NCBI GenBank assembly: GCA_022545545.1
Contig: JACZQV010000007.1
Coordinates: forward strand, 1-34,763
DNA: 34,763 nt
Direction of reading: 5' to 3'
DNA from: Pseudomonadota bacterium
GTDB lineage: Bacteria; Pseudomonadota; Alphaproteobacteria; SMXQ01
Shown: one piece after another, positions 1 through 8,554 of the stretch
How positions within the stretch are numbered: the stretch's first letter is position 1
How the letters are laid out: every line of letters begins with the position of its first letter
Position numbers and translations under genes: made by a program
The notes under the pieces: generated by a model
Told to the model about the DNA's origin: nothing
Seen by the model: the letters and a program-made list of their open reading frames with translations, nothing else
Database searches by the model: none

Positions 1-236
1 AGTGTCCGGACATCCACCCTCCGCAGCGGCAGTGCCGCTGCTGCGGAGGACGGGTCGTCAAGCGGCGCCGACGCCCTCCGGTGGCCGCGAAAAACGACCC
101 TTCGGGCGGCCTTGCGGGCCCTTACGCTCACCTCGCGCGGCCCTTGTGATGCGCCCCCATCACGGCGGACCACGCTCCGGGCCTGAAGAACCCGCAAGGC
201 CGTCAGATGTGCCATCCTCCTATGAAAGTAAGTACT
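1..236 (+). repeat. Repeat element copy A (left end beyond the window)
   Basis: From the palindrome TGTCCGGACA at 3-12 to the terminal AGTACT at 231-236 this matches most of the complete copy at 12824-13090 in the same orientation. Shared landmarks are GTCAAGCGGC near 57, the GGCCGCGAAAA arm near 83, the arms CGGCCTTGCGGG (107-118) and CCCGCAAGGCCG (191-202), and a GTGATG/CATCAC stem (146-151, 158-163). The right end, TATGAAAGTAAGTACT, fills 221-236 and stops two bases before the ychF start codon. Compared with the other copy it has an extra stretch at about 14-55 that forms a strong hairpin (18-49). Open frames across it look like chance frames in GC-rich DNA. Confidence 0.85.
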
Positions 237-237
237 G

Positions 238-1338
238 ATGGGCTTTAACTGCGGCATCGTCGGCCTGCCCAACGTCGGCAAATCGACGTTGTTCAACGCG
301 CTGGTCGCGAGCGCGGCGGCCGAGGCCCAGAACTATCCCTTCACCACCATCGAGCCCAATAGCGGGCGCGTGCCGGTGCCCGATCCCAGGCTCGACGCCA
401 TCGCCCGGATCGCCGGATCGGCCAAGGCGACCCCGACCTATCTCGAATTCACCGACATCGCCGGCCTCGTCAGGGGCGCGAGCAAGGGCGAGGGGCTGGG
501 CAACCAGTTCCTCGCCCACATCCGCGAGGTCGACGCCATCATTCACGTGCTGCGTTGTTTCGCCGACGACGACGTCGCCCATGTCGAGGGCCGTATCGAC
601 CCGATCGCCGACGCCGAGACGGTCGAGACCGAGTTGATGCTGGCCGATTTGGAGAATTTGGAGAAGCGTTTCGTTGGGCTGACCAAGAAGCTTCGCGGCG
701 GCGATAAGGAGGTCGCGGCGTTGCACGCGGTGACGGAGCGGGCGCTTGAAGCCTTACGCCAGGGCCGCCCGGCCCGGGACCTCGAGATGAGTGACGCCGA
801 CGCCCGGCTGATGGGCGAGCTTCAGCTCCTGACCGCGAAGCCGGTGCTTTACGTCTGCAACGTCGAGGAAGAGGCGGCGGCCGGCGGCAACGCCTCCTCC
901 GAATGCGTCATGGCGAAGGCCAAGGCGGAAGGCGCCGGGGCCATCGTCATCGCCGCCGAGATCGAGGCCGAGGTCGCCGGGCTCGAGGATGCGGCGGAAA
1001 GAGAGGAATATCTCATCGCGCTGGGGCTCGAGGAGACCGCCTTGACCAGGCTGGTTCACGCCGGTTATGCGCTTCTCGGCCTGATCACCTTCTTCACCGC
1101 CAATCCCAACGAGGCCCGCGCCTCGACCGCCGTCGACGGCGCCCTGGCGCCGGCCTCGGCCGGCATCATCCACTCCGACATGATGCGGGGTTTCATCGCC
1201 GCCGAAACCATCGCCTATGAGGACTTCATCGGTTGCGGCGGCGAGTCCGGCGCCAGGGACGCCGGCAAGATGCGAAGCGAGGGCAAGGATTACGTCGTCA
1301 AGGACGGCGACGTCATCCGTTTCCGCTTCAATGTTTGA
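238..1338 (+). CDS. ychF: Redox-regulated ribosome-associated ATPase/GTPase YchF (Obg family)
   Basis: A 366-residue protein, the normal YchF length. The N-terminus [17 protein letters not shown] is the family's hallmark, with the P-loop at residues 9-16. [22 protein letters not shown] carries the switch region, and a coiled-coil segment interrupts the nucleotide domain. The C-terminal third (about 280-366) is a TGS domain ending in [12 protein letters not shown]. YchF binds ribosomes and hydrolyses ATP in preference to GTP; it acts in the cytosol in translation and stress responses. The start is fixed by the conserved N-terminus. It begins two bases after a repeat-element end, so its leader, and probably its weak ribosome site (GAAAG about 10 bases upstream), lie inside the repeat. 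pth, the common neighbour, is not seen on the right side. It converges with the aldolase gene; the 116-base gap shows no clear terminator. Confidence 0.97.
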   Translation: MGFNCGIVGLPNVGKSTLFNALVASAAAEAQNYPFTTIEPNSGRVPVPDPRLDAIARIAGSAKATPTYLEFTDIAGLVRGASKGEGLGNQFLAHIREVDAIIHVLRCFADDDVAHVEGRIDPIADAETVETELMLADLENLEKRFVGLTKKLRGGDKEVAALHAVTERALEALRQGRPARDLEMSDADARLMGELQLLTAKPVLYVCNVEEEAAAGGNASSECVMAKAKAEGAGAIVIAAEIEAEVAGLEDAAEREEYLIALGLEETALTRLVHAGYALLGLITFFTANPNEARASTAVDGALAPASAGIIHSDMMRGFIAAETIAYEDFIGCGGESGARDAGKMRSEGKDYVVKDGDVIRFRFNV

Positions 1339-1454
1339 CCGCCGCGCGCGGCCGTACCTTGGAGTTCCTGGCCGAGCAAATCGGCTGAGGCGCCGTTTCA
1401 GCGTTTCCCGGCGCGCCCGGCGGTCTCTTCGCGCCGCTGGCCGAAAGTGAGCCG

Positions 1455-2144
1455 CTAGGCCTTCCGGGTCTTTCGCGGTTTCCGGGGCTTGCGGGGTCTT
1501 GCCGGCGCGGACGCGTGGCCGTAGCCCTCGAACTTCTTCAACACCCGCGCCATCTCCTTCGCCGGCAAAATCCTCGGCTTGCCGATCTGAAGGGCGCGCC
1601 AATACTGGGCCGCCAGCGTCTCGACCGCGAGCGCCAATTCCAGCGCCTCCGCCAAGCCCGGCCCCAGCGCGATGATGCCGTGATTGGCCAACAGGCATGC
1701 CCTGCGATCCGCAAGCGCGCCAAGAGCGTTCACGGAAAGCTTCGGGGTGCCGAAGGTGGCGTAGGGCGCGCAGCGAATATCACGCCCCCCGGCGACGGCG
1801 ACCATGTAATGGAAGGCGGGGATCGGGCGCCCGAGACAGGCGAGCGTGGTGGCGAACATCGGGTGCGCGTGCACCACCGCGCCGGCCTCGTCCCTGGCGG
1901 CATAGATGTCGAGGTGGATGCGCCATTCGCTCGACGGCGCGCGGGGGCCGGTGACGGCGCCATCGGCCTTCATCTCGACGATGTCGGAGGGGCGCATGGC
2001 GTCATAGGCCATGCCGCTCGGCGTGATCAGGAGGCCTCCGGCGACGCGCACGCTCAGATTCCCCGAACGGCCGTGATTGAGCCCGAGGGCGTTCATGCGA
2101 AGCGCGGTCTCGATCAAGCGCGCGCGAAGCTCCCGGTGTTTCAT
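1455..2144 (-). CDS. Class II aldolase/adducin family protein, probable 5-(methylthio)ribulose-1-phosphate aldolase
   Basis: A 229-residue zinc-dependent class II aldolase. Visible residues are SGNLSVR near 27-33, the catalytic Glu73 (SSEWRIHLD), the zinc ligands His92 and His94 (HAHPMF) and His155 (ANHG). The start at 2144 is four bases after the mtnA stop and has AAGGGG eight bases upstream; an in-frame ATG 14 codons earlier would lie inside mtnA. The tail is an odd Pro/Arg/Lys repeat (RPRKPRKPRKTRKA). Linkage to mtnP and mtnA suggests it cleaves methylthioribulose-1-phosphate to dihydroxyacetone phosphate and 2-(methylthio)acetaldehyde, as in the Rhodospirillum rubrum and E. coli DHAP shunt. 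An MtnB-type dehydratase has the same fold and cannot be fully excluded, but none of the other universal-pathway genes (mtnC, mtnD) is nearby. Confidence 0.85.
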   Translation of the reverse strand: MKHRELRARLIETALRMNALGLNHGRSGNLSVRVAGGLLITPSGMAYDAMRPSDIVEMKADGAVTGPRAPSSEWRIHLDIYAARDEAGAVVHAHPMFATTLACLGRPIPAFHYMVAVAGGRDIRCAPYATFGTPKLSVNALGALADRRACLLANHGIIALGPGLAEALELALAVETLAAQYWRALQIGKPRILPAKEMARVLKKFEGYGHASAPARPRKPRKPRKTRKA

Positions 2145-2148
2145 CCTC

Positions 2149-3243
2149 TCAACCCCTTCGCTCGGGATAGAGGGACAGGAGGCCAACCGCGGACGCCTCG
2201 CACACCCCGCGCTCGGTGATCAACGCGGTGATCAGGCGCGCCGGCGTTATGTCGAAGCCGTAATTGGCGGCGGCGCTGCCATCGGGCATCAGATCGACGC
2301 GCGCCACCGAGCCATCCTCGGCGCGCCCCGCGATCCCCGACACTTCCGCCGGATCGCGCTCCTCGATCGGGATGTCGGCGCCGTCGCTCATCGTCCAGTC
2401 GATGGTCGGCCCCGGCAAGGCGACGTAGAACGGCACGCCGTTGTCCTTCGCCGCCAGCGCCTTCAAGTAGGTGCCGATCTTATTGCAGACATCGCCCGCC
2501 CCGGTCGTGCGGTCGGTGCCGGTGATGCAGAGATCGACCTTTCCCCGCTGCATCAGATGCCCGCCGGCGCTATCGACGATCACCGTGTGGGGCACGCCGT
2601 GGCCGGCAAGCTCCCACGCCGTGAGGCGGGCGCCCTGATTGCGCGGCCGGGTCTCGTCGACCCAGACATGCACCGGGATCCCGGCGTCATGGGCCATGTA
2701 GATGGGCGCCAGCGCGGTACCGTAATCCACCGTCGCCAGCCATCCGGCGTTGCAATGGGTGAGGATGTTGACCGGCCCGTTGTCGCCTTTCTCCTCCGCT
2801 ACGGCACGGATCAGCGATAGCCCGTTGCCGCCGATGGCGCGGCAAATGGCTACGTCTTCGTCGGCGATCGCCGCCGCCCGGGCATAGGCGGCGTCGGCGC
2901 GGGCGCCTTGGGGAAGGTTTCTGACCGCCGCGGCCATCTCGTCCAGCGCCCAACCAAGGTTCACCGCCGTCGGCCGGGTCGCCATCAGGGTCTCGCACGC
3001 GCGATCGAGCGCATCGCCGGAAGCATCGGCGCGCAACGCCAGGCACACCCCGTAGGCCGCCGTCGCGCCGATCAGCGGCGCGCCGCGCACCTGCATCGCC
3101 GCGATCGCCCGCACCGCGTCCTCCAGGGTCCGAAGACGCACGGTCTCGAAGGCGAAGGGCAGCTTGGTCTGGTCGATGATCTCGACCGACCAGCCGTCAT
3201 CGCCAAGCCCGATGGTGCGAAGGTGTTTGCCCGCGACCAACAT
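2149..3243 (-). CDS. mtnA: S-methyl-5-thioribose-1-phosphate isomerase
   Basis: A 364-residue member of the eIF2B-like sugar-phosphate isomerase family. It converts methylthioribose-1-phosphate (aldose) to methylthioribulose-1-phosphate (ketose) in methionine salvage. Family signatures are [15 protein letters not shown] near 52-66, the active-site Cys segment [17 protein letters not shown] near 158-174, and the Asp-bearing [21 protein letters not shown] near 235-255. [13 protein letters not shown] matches the usual N-terminus, supporting the ATG at 3243. It lies 25 bases after mtnP and four bases before the aldolase, so the three are probably co-transcribed and the last two translationally coupled. 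Confidence 0.96.
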   Translation of the reverse strand: MLVAGKHLRTIGLGDDGWSVEIIDQTKLPFAFETVRLRTLEDAVRAIAAMQVRGAPLIGATAAYGVCLALRADASGDALDRACETLMATRPTAVNLGWALDEMAAAVRNLPQGARADAAYARAAAIADEDVAICRAIGGNGLSLIRAVAEEKGDNGPVNILTHCNAGWLATVDYGTALAPIYMAHDAGIPVHVWVDETRPRNQGARLTAWELAGHGVPHTVIVDSAGGHLMQRGKVDLCITGTDRTTGAGDVCNKIGTYLKALAAKDNGVPFYVALPGPTIDWTMSDGADIPIEERDPAEVSGIAGRAEDGSVARVDLMPDGSAAANYGFDITPARLITALITERGVCEASAVGLLSLYPERRG

Positions 3244-3268
3244 CCGTACTGCCCCGCGATCTCAAGCC

Positions 3269-4171
3269 TTATACCAAAGGACCTTTGGTATTAAGCACCC
3301 GCCCGGCGACGGCGTCGAGCTTTTCGACCAGCGCCGGATCGCGGGCCTCGGGCGCCGTGATCACGGCGCCATCGAGGGCCCGGCGGCAGCCTTGGGCGCA
3401 ATCACCGGTGCCGGCGACGAGCCTCGGCGCCAGTTTGCCGATCAGCGCCTTGGCCTTATCGGCGTTGTCATGCAGGGTGTCGATGATCGCCGCCACCGTC
3501 ACGTCGTCGTGATCGGGGTGCCAGCAATCGAAATCGGTGACCATGGCGACGGTGGCGTAACAGATCTCGGCCTCGCGCGCGAGCCTGGCCTCGGGCATGT
3601 TGGTCATGCCGATCACGTCGCATCCCGATTTGCGGTAAAGTTCCGATTCGGCGAGGGTCGAGAATTGCGGCCCCTCGATGACGAGATAGGCGCCGGGGCG
3701 CGCCACCGCGATGCCCGCCTCCTTCGCCGCCGCCTCGATCTCATCGCCGAGCCGTGCGCACACCGGGTGCGCCATCGACACATGGGCGACGAGGCCGGTG
3801 GCGAAGAAGCTTTCGGGCCGGGCGAAGGTGCGGTCGACGAACTGATCGACGATGACGAAGGCGCCGGGGCCGAGTTCCTCCTTGAGGCTGCCGACGGCGC
3901 TGAGGGAGACGATGTCGGTGACGCCCGAACGCTTGAGCGCGTCGATGTTGGCGCGGTAGTTGACCTCCGTCGGCGGTATCCGGTGGCCGCGGCCGTGGCG
4001 CGGCAGGAACGCCAGCCGTTTGCCGTCAAGGACGCCGAAGAGGATTTCGTCCGACGTCTCGCCGAAGGGCGAGGCCACCCGCCGCCAGCGCGTGTCGGCG
4101 AGGCCCGGTATATCGTAAAGGCCGCTGCCGCCGATGATGCCAAGCACGGGGTTGTTCTCGTCATCCGCCAT
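3269..4171 (-). CDS. mtnP: S-methyl-5'-thioadenosine phosphorylase
   Basis: A 300-residue purine nucleoside phosphorylase-type enzyme of the MTAP family. It splits 5'-methylthioadenosine with phosphate into adenine and 5-methylthioribose-1-phosphate. Motifs are GIIGGSGLYDIPGL (phosphate loop, near 12-25), RHGRGHRIPPTEVNYRAN (near 59-76), LSAVGSLKEELGPG, IEGPQFSTLAESELYR, and the base-pocket stretch MTNMPEARLAREAEICY with VTDFDCW after it. Its product is the substrate of the next gene, mtnA. The start at 4171 is 43 bases after the cytochrome c1 stop and has GAGGGGCCCCG just upstream. The 3' end includes most of a 21-base palindrome. Confidence 0.95.
   Translation of the reverse strand: MADDENNPVLGIIGGSGLYDIPGLADTRWRRVASPFGETSDEILFGVLDGKRLAFLPRHGRGHRIPPTEVNYRANIDALKRSGVTDIVSLSAVGSLKEELGPGAFVIVDQFVDRTFARPESFFATGLVAHVSMAHPVCARLGDEIEAAAKEAGIAVARPGAYLVIEGPQFSTLAESELYRKSGCDVIGMTNMPEARLAREAEICYATVAMVTDFDCWHPDHDDVTVAAIIDTLHDNADKAKALIGKLAPRLVAGTGDCAQGCRRALDGAVITAPEARDPALVEKLDAVAGRVLNTKGPLV
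3271..3291. repeat. 21-bp perfect palindrome at the mtnP stop / mtnP-mtnA junction
   Basis: ATACCAAAGG, one central base, then CCTTTGGTAT. It spans the last mtnP codons and part of the TAA stop, 28 bases before the mtnA start. The one-base loop and absence of a T-run argue against an intrinsic terminator. It could be an operator, an mRNA processing or stabilising stem, or chance. No second copy was seen in the window. Confidence 0.5.
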
Positions 4172-4214
4172 CGGGGCCCCTCGAGCGGCGCGGCTGCGCG
4201 TAAGGCTCGTAAGC

Positions 4215-5078
4215 CTAGTGCAAATCCGCCCAGATCTTGCGCTTGAGCGCGAATAAAAGCCCGGTCAGGACGAGCAGGAACAAGATGACCTTGATGCCGA
4301 GCCGCTTGCGCTCCTCCATCTCGGGCTCGGCCGCCCAGGCGAGGAAGGTGGTGACGTCCTTCGCCATCTGCTTGACCGTCGCCTTGGTGCCGTCGGCGAA
4401 TTCCACCCCGTCATCGGCCAACGGCGGCGGCATGGCGATCTGATAGCCGGGGAAGTAGAGGTTGAAATTCATGCCTTCAGCCACCTGGAAGTCTTTTATT
4501 TCTTTCTTGTCTTTTTCTTCCCTATCCTTATTTTTTTTCTTCTGTTCCTCCCTGTATTTTTCCTGGAAATCGGCCGGCGGTTCATCGTGATATCCCGTGA
4601 GCACGGCGTAGATGTAATCGGACCCTTCCCATCCCATGCGCCTGTACCGCGCCTTGGTGAGGACCGAAAGATCCGGCGGAAAGGCGCCGTTATTGGCCGC
4701 CCGCGCGGCTTGGTCGTTGGCGAAGGGGGGGACGAACCTGTCCGACGGCAGGCCCGGACGGGGGAACATCTCGCCGTCGTCATTGGGCCCGTCGGTGACC
4801 TCGGCCTCGGCGGCGAAGGCCTTGACCTCTTTTTCCGAATAGCCGAGCGCCGAAAGGTTGCGGTAGGCGACCAGCTTCATGCTGTGACAACCGGCGCACA
4901 CCTCCCGGTAGACCTGAAACCCCCGCTGCAGCGACGCTTTCTCGTATGCGCCGAAGATGCCGGAGAACGACCAGTCCTGGAGCGGAGGGGCCTCGAACTC
5001 GGCGGCGGAAACGGAAGCGCCGACCCCAAGCCCGATGACCGCCGCCGATAACGCGGCAAGGATGCCCCGGCGCATCAT
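4215..5078 (-). CDS. petC: Cytochrome c1 of the ubiquinol-cytochrome c reductase (bc1) complex
   Basis: A 287-residue precursor starting at the first ATG of an ATGATG pair that overlaps the petB stop (ATGA), so it is translationally coupled; a longer upstream frame is only petB sequence in another phase. Residues 1 to about 26 are a signal peptide ending VSA. The haem c site CAGCH lies in [11 protein letters not shown] near 51, the Met ligand in IAMPPPL, and a C-terminal membrane anchor ([15 protein letters not shown]) precedes a basic tail. It passes electrons from the Rieske centre to soluble or membrane cytochrome c in the periplasm. An unusual 24-residue Lys/Glu-rich insertion (coded at 4491-4562) sits between the haem domain core and [10 protein letters not shown]. 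Confidence 0.96.
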   Translation of the reverse strand: MMRRGILAALSAAVIGLGVGASVSAAEFEAPPLQDWSFSGIFGAYEKASLQRGFQVYREVCAGCHSMKLVAYRNLSALGYSEKEVKAFAAEAEVTDGPNDDGEMFPRPGLPSDRFVPPFANDQAARAANNGAFPPDLSVLTKARYRRMGWEGSDYIYAVLTGYHDEPPADFQEKYREEQKKKNKDREEKDKKEIKDFQVAEGMNFNLYFPGYQIAMPPPLADDGVEFADGTKATVKQMAKDVTTFLAWAAEPEMEERKRLGIKVILFLLVLTGLLFALKRKIWADLH

Positions 5079-6349
5079 TCGGCCCCTCCCGTCCCGGCCT
5101 CGGCCGGTGGGGCGGGACGCTCGAGCACCGCCTTCGAGATGCTGTCGGGCAACGGTCTCGGCTTCTCGAACCAGCCGATCAGCGGCATCAGCACCAGGAA
5201 ATGGAGGAAATAATAAGCCGTCGCGACTTGGCCGATGATGAGGATATGCCCCTCGGGCCTGTTGGCGCCGACCCAGCCAAGGACGAGGCAGTCGACCACG
5301 AACACCCAGTAAACCTGCTTGTAGATCGGCCGGAAGCGGGCGCTGCGGACTTTCGACGTATCCAGCCACGGCAGGGCGAACAGCAACATAAGCGAGCCGA
5401 ACATCGCTGTGACGCCGATCAGCTTGGCGGGGATGAACCAGATGTCGAAGGTGATCGAGCGCAGGATGGCGTAGTAAGGCAAAAAATACCAATCCGGCAC
5501 GATCTCCGCCGGCGTCTGAAACGGGTTGGCGCGGACATAGTTTTCGGCCTCGCCGAGGAAGTTGGGGGCGAAGAAGACGAAGACGGCGAAGACGATAAAG
5601 AACACGCCGAGGCCTAATGCGTCCTTGATCGTGTAATAGGGATGGAAGGGGATCGAATCCCGCTCTTCCTTACGGTCGATGCCCAAGGGATTGTTGGACC
5701 CGTGCATATGGAGCGCCACCAGATGCAGCATGACGACGCCGACGATAACGAACGGCATCAGGTAATGGAGGCTGTAGAAGCGGTTCAGCGTCGGGTTGCC
5801 GACCGCGAACCCGCCCCACAGCCAGGTGACGATCTGATCGCCGATAAGGGGAATGGCCGAGAACAGGTTGGTGATCACCGTCGCCGCCCAGAAGCTCATC
5901 TGCCCCCAGGGCAGCACGTAGCCCATGAACGCGGTCATCATCATCAGGAGCAGGAGGATGATGCCGAGCCACCACAACACCTCGCGCGGCGCCTTGTAGG
6001 AGCCGTAATAGAGCCCCCGGAAGAGATGGATGTAGACCAGAAGGAAGAACATCGAGGCGCCGTTCAGGTGCACGTACCGCATCAGCCAGCCGTAATTGAC
6101 GTCGCGCATGATCCGCTGCTCGATACTGTCGTACGCCATGTCGACATGGGGCGTGTAATGCATGGCGAGGACGATGCCGGTGGCGATCATGACGACCAGG
6201 ACGATGCCGGCGAGCGAGCCGAAGTTCCACCAGTAGCTCAGGTTCCTGGGCGTCGGGTACTCGTTCAACTCGTGCTGCATGAAGGTGAAGACCGGCAGCC
6301 GCTCGTCGAACCAACTGACGGCCTGTTTCGGCCATTCGGACACGGTCAT
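5075..6349 (-). CDS. petB: Cytochrome b of the bc1 complex
   Basis: A 424-residue polytopic membrane protein with about eight helices. It carries the two b haems and the quinol oxidation (Qo) and quinone reduction (Qi) sites. His ligands lie in VLAMHYTPH and YVHLNGAS (helix B region) and in [11 protein letters not shown] (helix D). The Qo motif usually read as PEWY in alphaproteobacteria is PDWY here (5486-5497). The N-terminus contains [20 protein letters not shown], as expected. The start is 13 bases after the petA stop, with GGAGAAAC as ribosome site. It is encoded between petA and petC in the classic fbc order. Confidence 0.97.
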   Translation of the reverse strand: MTVSEWPKQAVSWFDERLPVFTFMQHELNEYPTPRNLSYWWNFGSLAGIVLVVMIATGIVLAMHYTPHVDMAYDSIEQRIMRDVNYGWLMRYVHLNGASMFFLLVYIHLFRGLYYGSYKAPREVLWWLGIILLLLMMMTAFMGYVLPWGQMSFWAATVITNLFSAIPLIGDQIVTWLWGGFAVGNPTLNRFYSLHYLMPFVIVGVVMLHLVALHMHGSNNPLGIDRKEERDSIPFHPYYTIKDALGLGVFFIVFAVFVFFAPNFLGEAENYVRANPFQTPAEIVPDWYFLPYYAILRSITFDIWFIPAKLIGVTAMFGSLMLLFALPWLDTSKVRSARFRPIYKQVYWVFVVDCLVLGWVGANRPEGHILIIGQVATAYYFLHFLVLMPLIGWFEKPRPLPDSISKAVLERPAPPAEAGTGGAE

Positions 6350-6362
6350 CTAACGGTTTCTC

Positions 6363-6938
6363 CTAGCCAATACGCACGACTGTGTCGCTGAGGAACTCGT
6401 ATTCGGGGATCGGGAGGTTCTTGGGCGCCGGGCCCTTGCGGATGCGCCCCGAGGTGTCGTAATGGGAGCCGTGGCAGGGACAGAACCAGCCGCCCCATTC
6501 GCCCTTCGGCTGGCCCGACTTCTGGCCCAGCGGTATGCAGCCGAGATGGGTGCATATGCCGACCATGATCAGCCATTCGGGACGCTTGGCCCGGTCCTTG
6601 TCCAATTGGGGATCGATAAGATCGGCCTTGTCGTCCTTGCGCGCGGCGTCGATCTGCGCCTGGGTGCGGTGTTCGATGAACACCGGCGCGCCCCGCCACT
6701 TGACGGTGATGCGCTGGCCCTTGGCGATGGGCGAGAGATCGACCTCGATCGAGGAAAGGGCGAGGACGTCGGCCGAGGGGTTCATCGAATCGACGAACGG
6801 CCAAATGGCGAAGGCGGCGCCGACGGCGCCGAACGCCGTCGTCGCCAGCAACAGGAAATCGCGCCGGGTCTCCCCTTCTTCGCCACCGTCAGCGGCGCCG
6901 GGGGCTCCTGACGCGGAACTCTCTACCGTATCGGACAT
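6363..6938 (-). CDS. petA: Rieske iron-sulfur subunit of the bc1 complex
   Basis: 191 residues. A Ser/Gly/Glu-rich N-terminus leads to a twin-arginine type signal [25 protein letters not shown] (near 24-48) that stays as membrane anchor. The 2Fe-2S cluster ligands are in CTHLGC and CPCHGS, with the loop Pro/Gly region between; the C-terminus [16 protein letters not shown] is typical. It takes the first electron from ubiquinol at the Qo site of PetB and hands it to cytochrome c1. It is the first gene of petABC; AAAGGG eight bases before the ATG is the likely ribosome site. trmL diverges from it. Confidence 0.97.
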   Translation of the reverse strand: MSDTVESSASGAPGAADGGEEGETRRDFLLLATTAFGAVGAAFAIWPFVDSMNPSADVLALSSIEVDLSPIAKGQRITVKWRGAPVFIEHRTQAQIDAARKDDKADLIDPQLDKDRAKRPEWLIMVGICTHLGCIPLGQKSGQPKGEWGGWFCPCHGSHYDTSGRIRKGPAPKNLPIPEYEFLSDTVVRIG

Positions 6939-7132
6939 TGAAGAACCCTTTGCTTGCCCGCCGCGCCGGTCCGATTTGCGTCATCACGCCGGATCGATAC
7001 CCGGCCAAGAAGACAACCGCTTGGGCGCGCCTCCCGGCCGGTGGGGCCGAGGATGAGTCTTGCGAGACGAGGATGTAATATAAAATCAGGATCAAGCAAA
7101 GCCCTAAGATCGGGTTTGAAGGACTTCCACCT
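6939..7132. promoter_or_regulatory. Divergent petA / trmL intergenic region
   Basis: 194 bases between divergent genes. It includes a short AT-rich island at about 7074-7086 (TAATATAAAATC) that stands out in this GC-rich DNA and could supply a -10 element for either strand; no convincing -35 at the right spacing was found. GAAGGA at 7118-7123 is the trmL ribosome site. Promoters for the bc1 operon and for trmL-hemF should lie here, but the exact sites cannot be read with confidence. Confidence 0.4.
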
Positions 7133-7633
7133 ATGCGCCTCGCCCTTTTCGAACCGGACATCCCCCAGAACACCGGCGCGATCCTGCGCCTCGCCGCCTG
7201 TCTCGGCGTCGGGGTCGACATCATCGAGCCTTGCGGTTTCGTTTTCACCGACGCCCGCCTCAAGCGCGCCGGCATGGACTATCTCGACGAGGTCAGCATC
7301 ACCCGCCATTCCTCCTGGGCCAAGTTCACCGAAAGCCTGCAAGCCGGCAGGCTGAGTGGAAACGCCGGCCGCCTCGTGCTCCTGACCACCAAGGCGAACG
7401 TGGCCTACACCGATTTTGTCTTCGACGCTTTGGATACCTTGATCGTCGGGCGGGAAAGCGCGGGCGCGCCCCGTACAGTCCACGAAGCGGCGGATGCGCG
7501 CATCAAGGTGCCGATGCAAGAAGGCATGCGCTCCTTGAATGTTGCCCTCGCCTCGGCGATGGTGTTGGGTGAGGCCCTGCGTCAGACAGGGCGCTTTCCC
7601 GCGACGGAGGCCAGAGGAAAACCGGCGACATGA
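7133..7633 (+). CDS. trmL: tRNA (cytidine(34)-2'-O)-methyltransferase
   Basis: A 166-residue SPOUT-class methyltransferase. It 2'-O-methylates the wobble nucleotide of certain tRNA-Leu isoacceptors with S-adenosylmethionine. The N-terminus [25 protein letters not shown] is diagnostic. The knotted C-terminal SAM region contains [13 protein letters not shown] and [18 protein letters not shown] (the latter near 124-141). GAAGGA nine bases before the ATG fixes the start. It overlaps hemF by an ATGA, so the two are coupled. Confidence 0.95.
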   Translation: MRLALFEPDIPQNTGAILRLAACLGVGVDIIEPCGFVFTDARLKRAGMDYLDEVSITRHSSWAKFTESLQAGRLSGNAGRLVLLTTKANVAYTDFVFDALDTLIVGRESAGAPRTVHEAADARIKVPMQEGMRSLNVALASAMVLGEALRQTGRFPATEARGKPAT

Positions 7634-8511
7634 CCCCGCCTCTCGAGGATCGAAAAGAACGGGCCAGCGCCTGGTTCGGAGAGCTTCGCGATCTCATCTG
7701 CGCCCGCTTCGAAGCGCTCGAGGACGCGCTTGACGGCGTCAACGCCGAACGCTTCGCCGGGACCGAACCGGGGCGGTTCGAGGGCACATCCTGGACCCGG
7801 CCGGGCGGCGACGGTCAAGAAGGTGGCGGCGGCGGGGTGATGTCGGTGATGCGCGGGCGCGTGTTCGAAAAGGTCGGCGTCAACGTCTCCACCGTCTTCG
7901 GCGCGTTCTCCGACGAATTCCGCAAACAGATCCCGGGCGCCGCCGACGACGGGCGGTTCTGGGCGTCGGGCATCTCGCTGGTCGCCCATCCGCAATCGCC
8001 GCTGGTTCCGGCGGTGCATGTGAACACCCGCCACGTCGTCACCACCAAGGGCTGGTTCGGCGGCGGCGCGGACCTGACACCGATGGTTGAGGATGAGACC
8101 GACACCAGGGATTTCCACGCCGCGATGAAAGCCGCCTGCGACGCCCACGACCCGGATTACCACCCGCGTTTCAAGGACTGGTGCGACGAGTATTTCTATC
8201 TCCCCCACCGCCAGGAGCCGCGCGGCATCGGCGGCATCTTCTTCGACTACTTGGATTCCGGGGACTGGCGGGCGGACTTCGCCTTCACCCAGGACGTCGG
8301 AAGGGCGTTCCTGGATATCTACCCCAAGATCGTCGAGCGGCACATGGCCGAGCCCTGGACCGAGGAGCAGCGCCGCCACCAGATCGTCCGCCGCGGGCGC
8401 TACGCCGAGTTCAACCTGCTCTATGACCGCGGCACCCAGTTCGGCCTCAAGACCGAGGGCAATGTCGAGGCCATCCTGATGTCCCTGCCGCCGCTGGCCG
8501 CCTGGCCGTGA
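7630..8511 (+). CDS. hemF: Oxygen-dependent coproporphyrinogen III oxidase
   Basis: 293 residues, the usual HemF size. It converts coproporphyrinogen III to protoporphyrinogen IX by two oxidative decarboxylations using O2. Signatures are [64 protein letters not shown] (quoted here in two parts: [25 protein letters not shown]), and [18 protein letters not shown] near the C-terminus. Haem supply next to the bc1 genes fits the region's respiratory theme. It starts inside the trmL stop (ATGA). Confidence 0.97.
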   Translation: MTPPLEDRKERASAWFGELRDLICARFEALEDALDGVNAERFAGTEPGRFEGTSWTRPGGDGQEGGGGGVMSVMRGRVFEKVGVNVSTVFGAFSDEFRKQIPGAADDGRFWASGISLVAHPQSPLVPAVHVNTRHVVTTKGWFGGGADLTPMVEDETDTRDFHAAMKAACDAHDPDYHPRFKDWCDEYFYLPHRQEPRGIGGIFFDYLDSGDWRADFAFTQDVGRAFLDIYPKIVERHMAEPWTEEQRRHQIVRRGRYAEFNLLYDRGTQFGLKTEGNVEAILMSLPPLAAWP

Positions 8512-8536
8512 GGGGCACGTCACACGCCCGAAGGCG

Positions 8537-8554
8537 ATAGCTTGACAAAGCTAT
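8537..8554. terminator. Small stem-loop between hemF and the fic gene
   Basis: ATAGCTT GACA AAGCTAT forms a perfect 7-bp stem with a 4-base loop, placed between the convergent hemF and fic ends and touching the fic stop codon. It is AT-rich and lacks a T-run, so it is a weak terminator candidate at best. It may mark the edge of the lower-GC segment. Confidence 0.3.

Noticed and set aside
2-238. 78-residue frame across repeat copy A
   Set aside because: Low-complexity Pro/Arg/Gly translation of GC-rich palindromic DNA, with no ribosome site; the region is explained by the repeat.
1339-1454. Short reading TLEFLAEQIG then stop after ychF, resembling a gene tail
   Set aside because: Only about 17 codons, overlapping the ychF end; too short to support a gene or remnant.
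754-1698. 314-residue minus-strand frame opposite ychF
   Set aside because: Antisense shadow of the certain ychF gene; composition is that of reversed GC-rich codons and it has no family motifs.
4215-5492. 425-residue version of cytochrome c1
   Set aside because: The first 138 residues are petB sequence in another phase; the signal peptide start at 5078 gives the normal protein.
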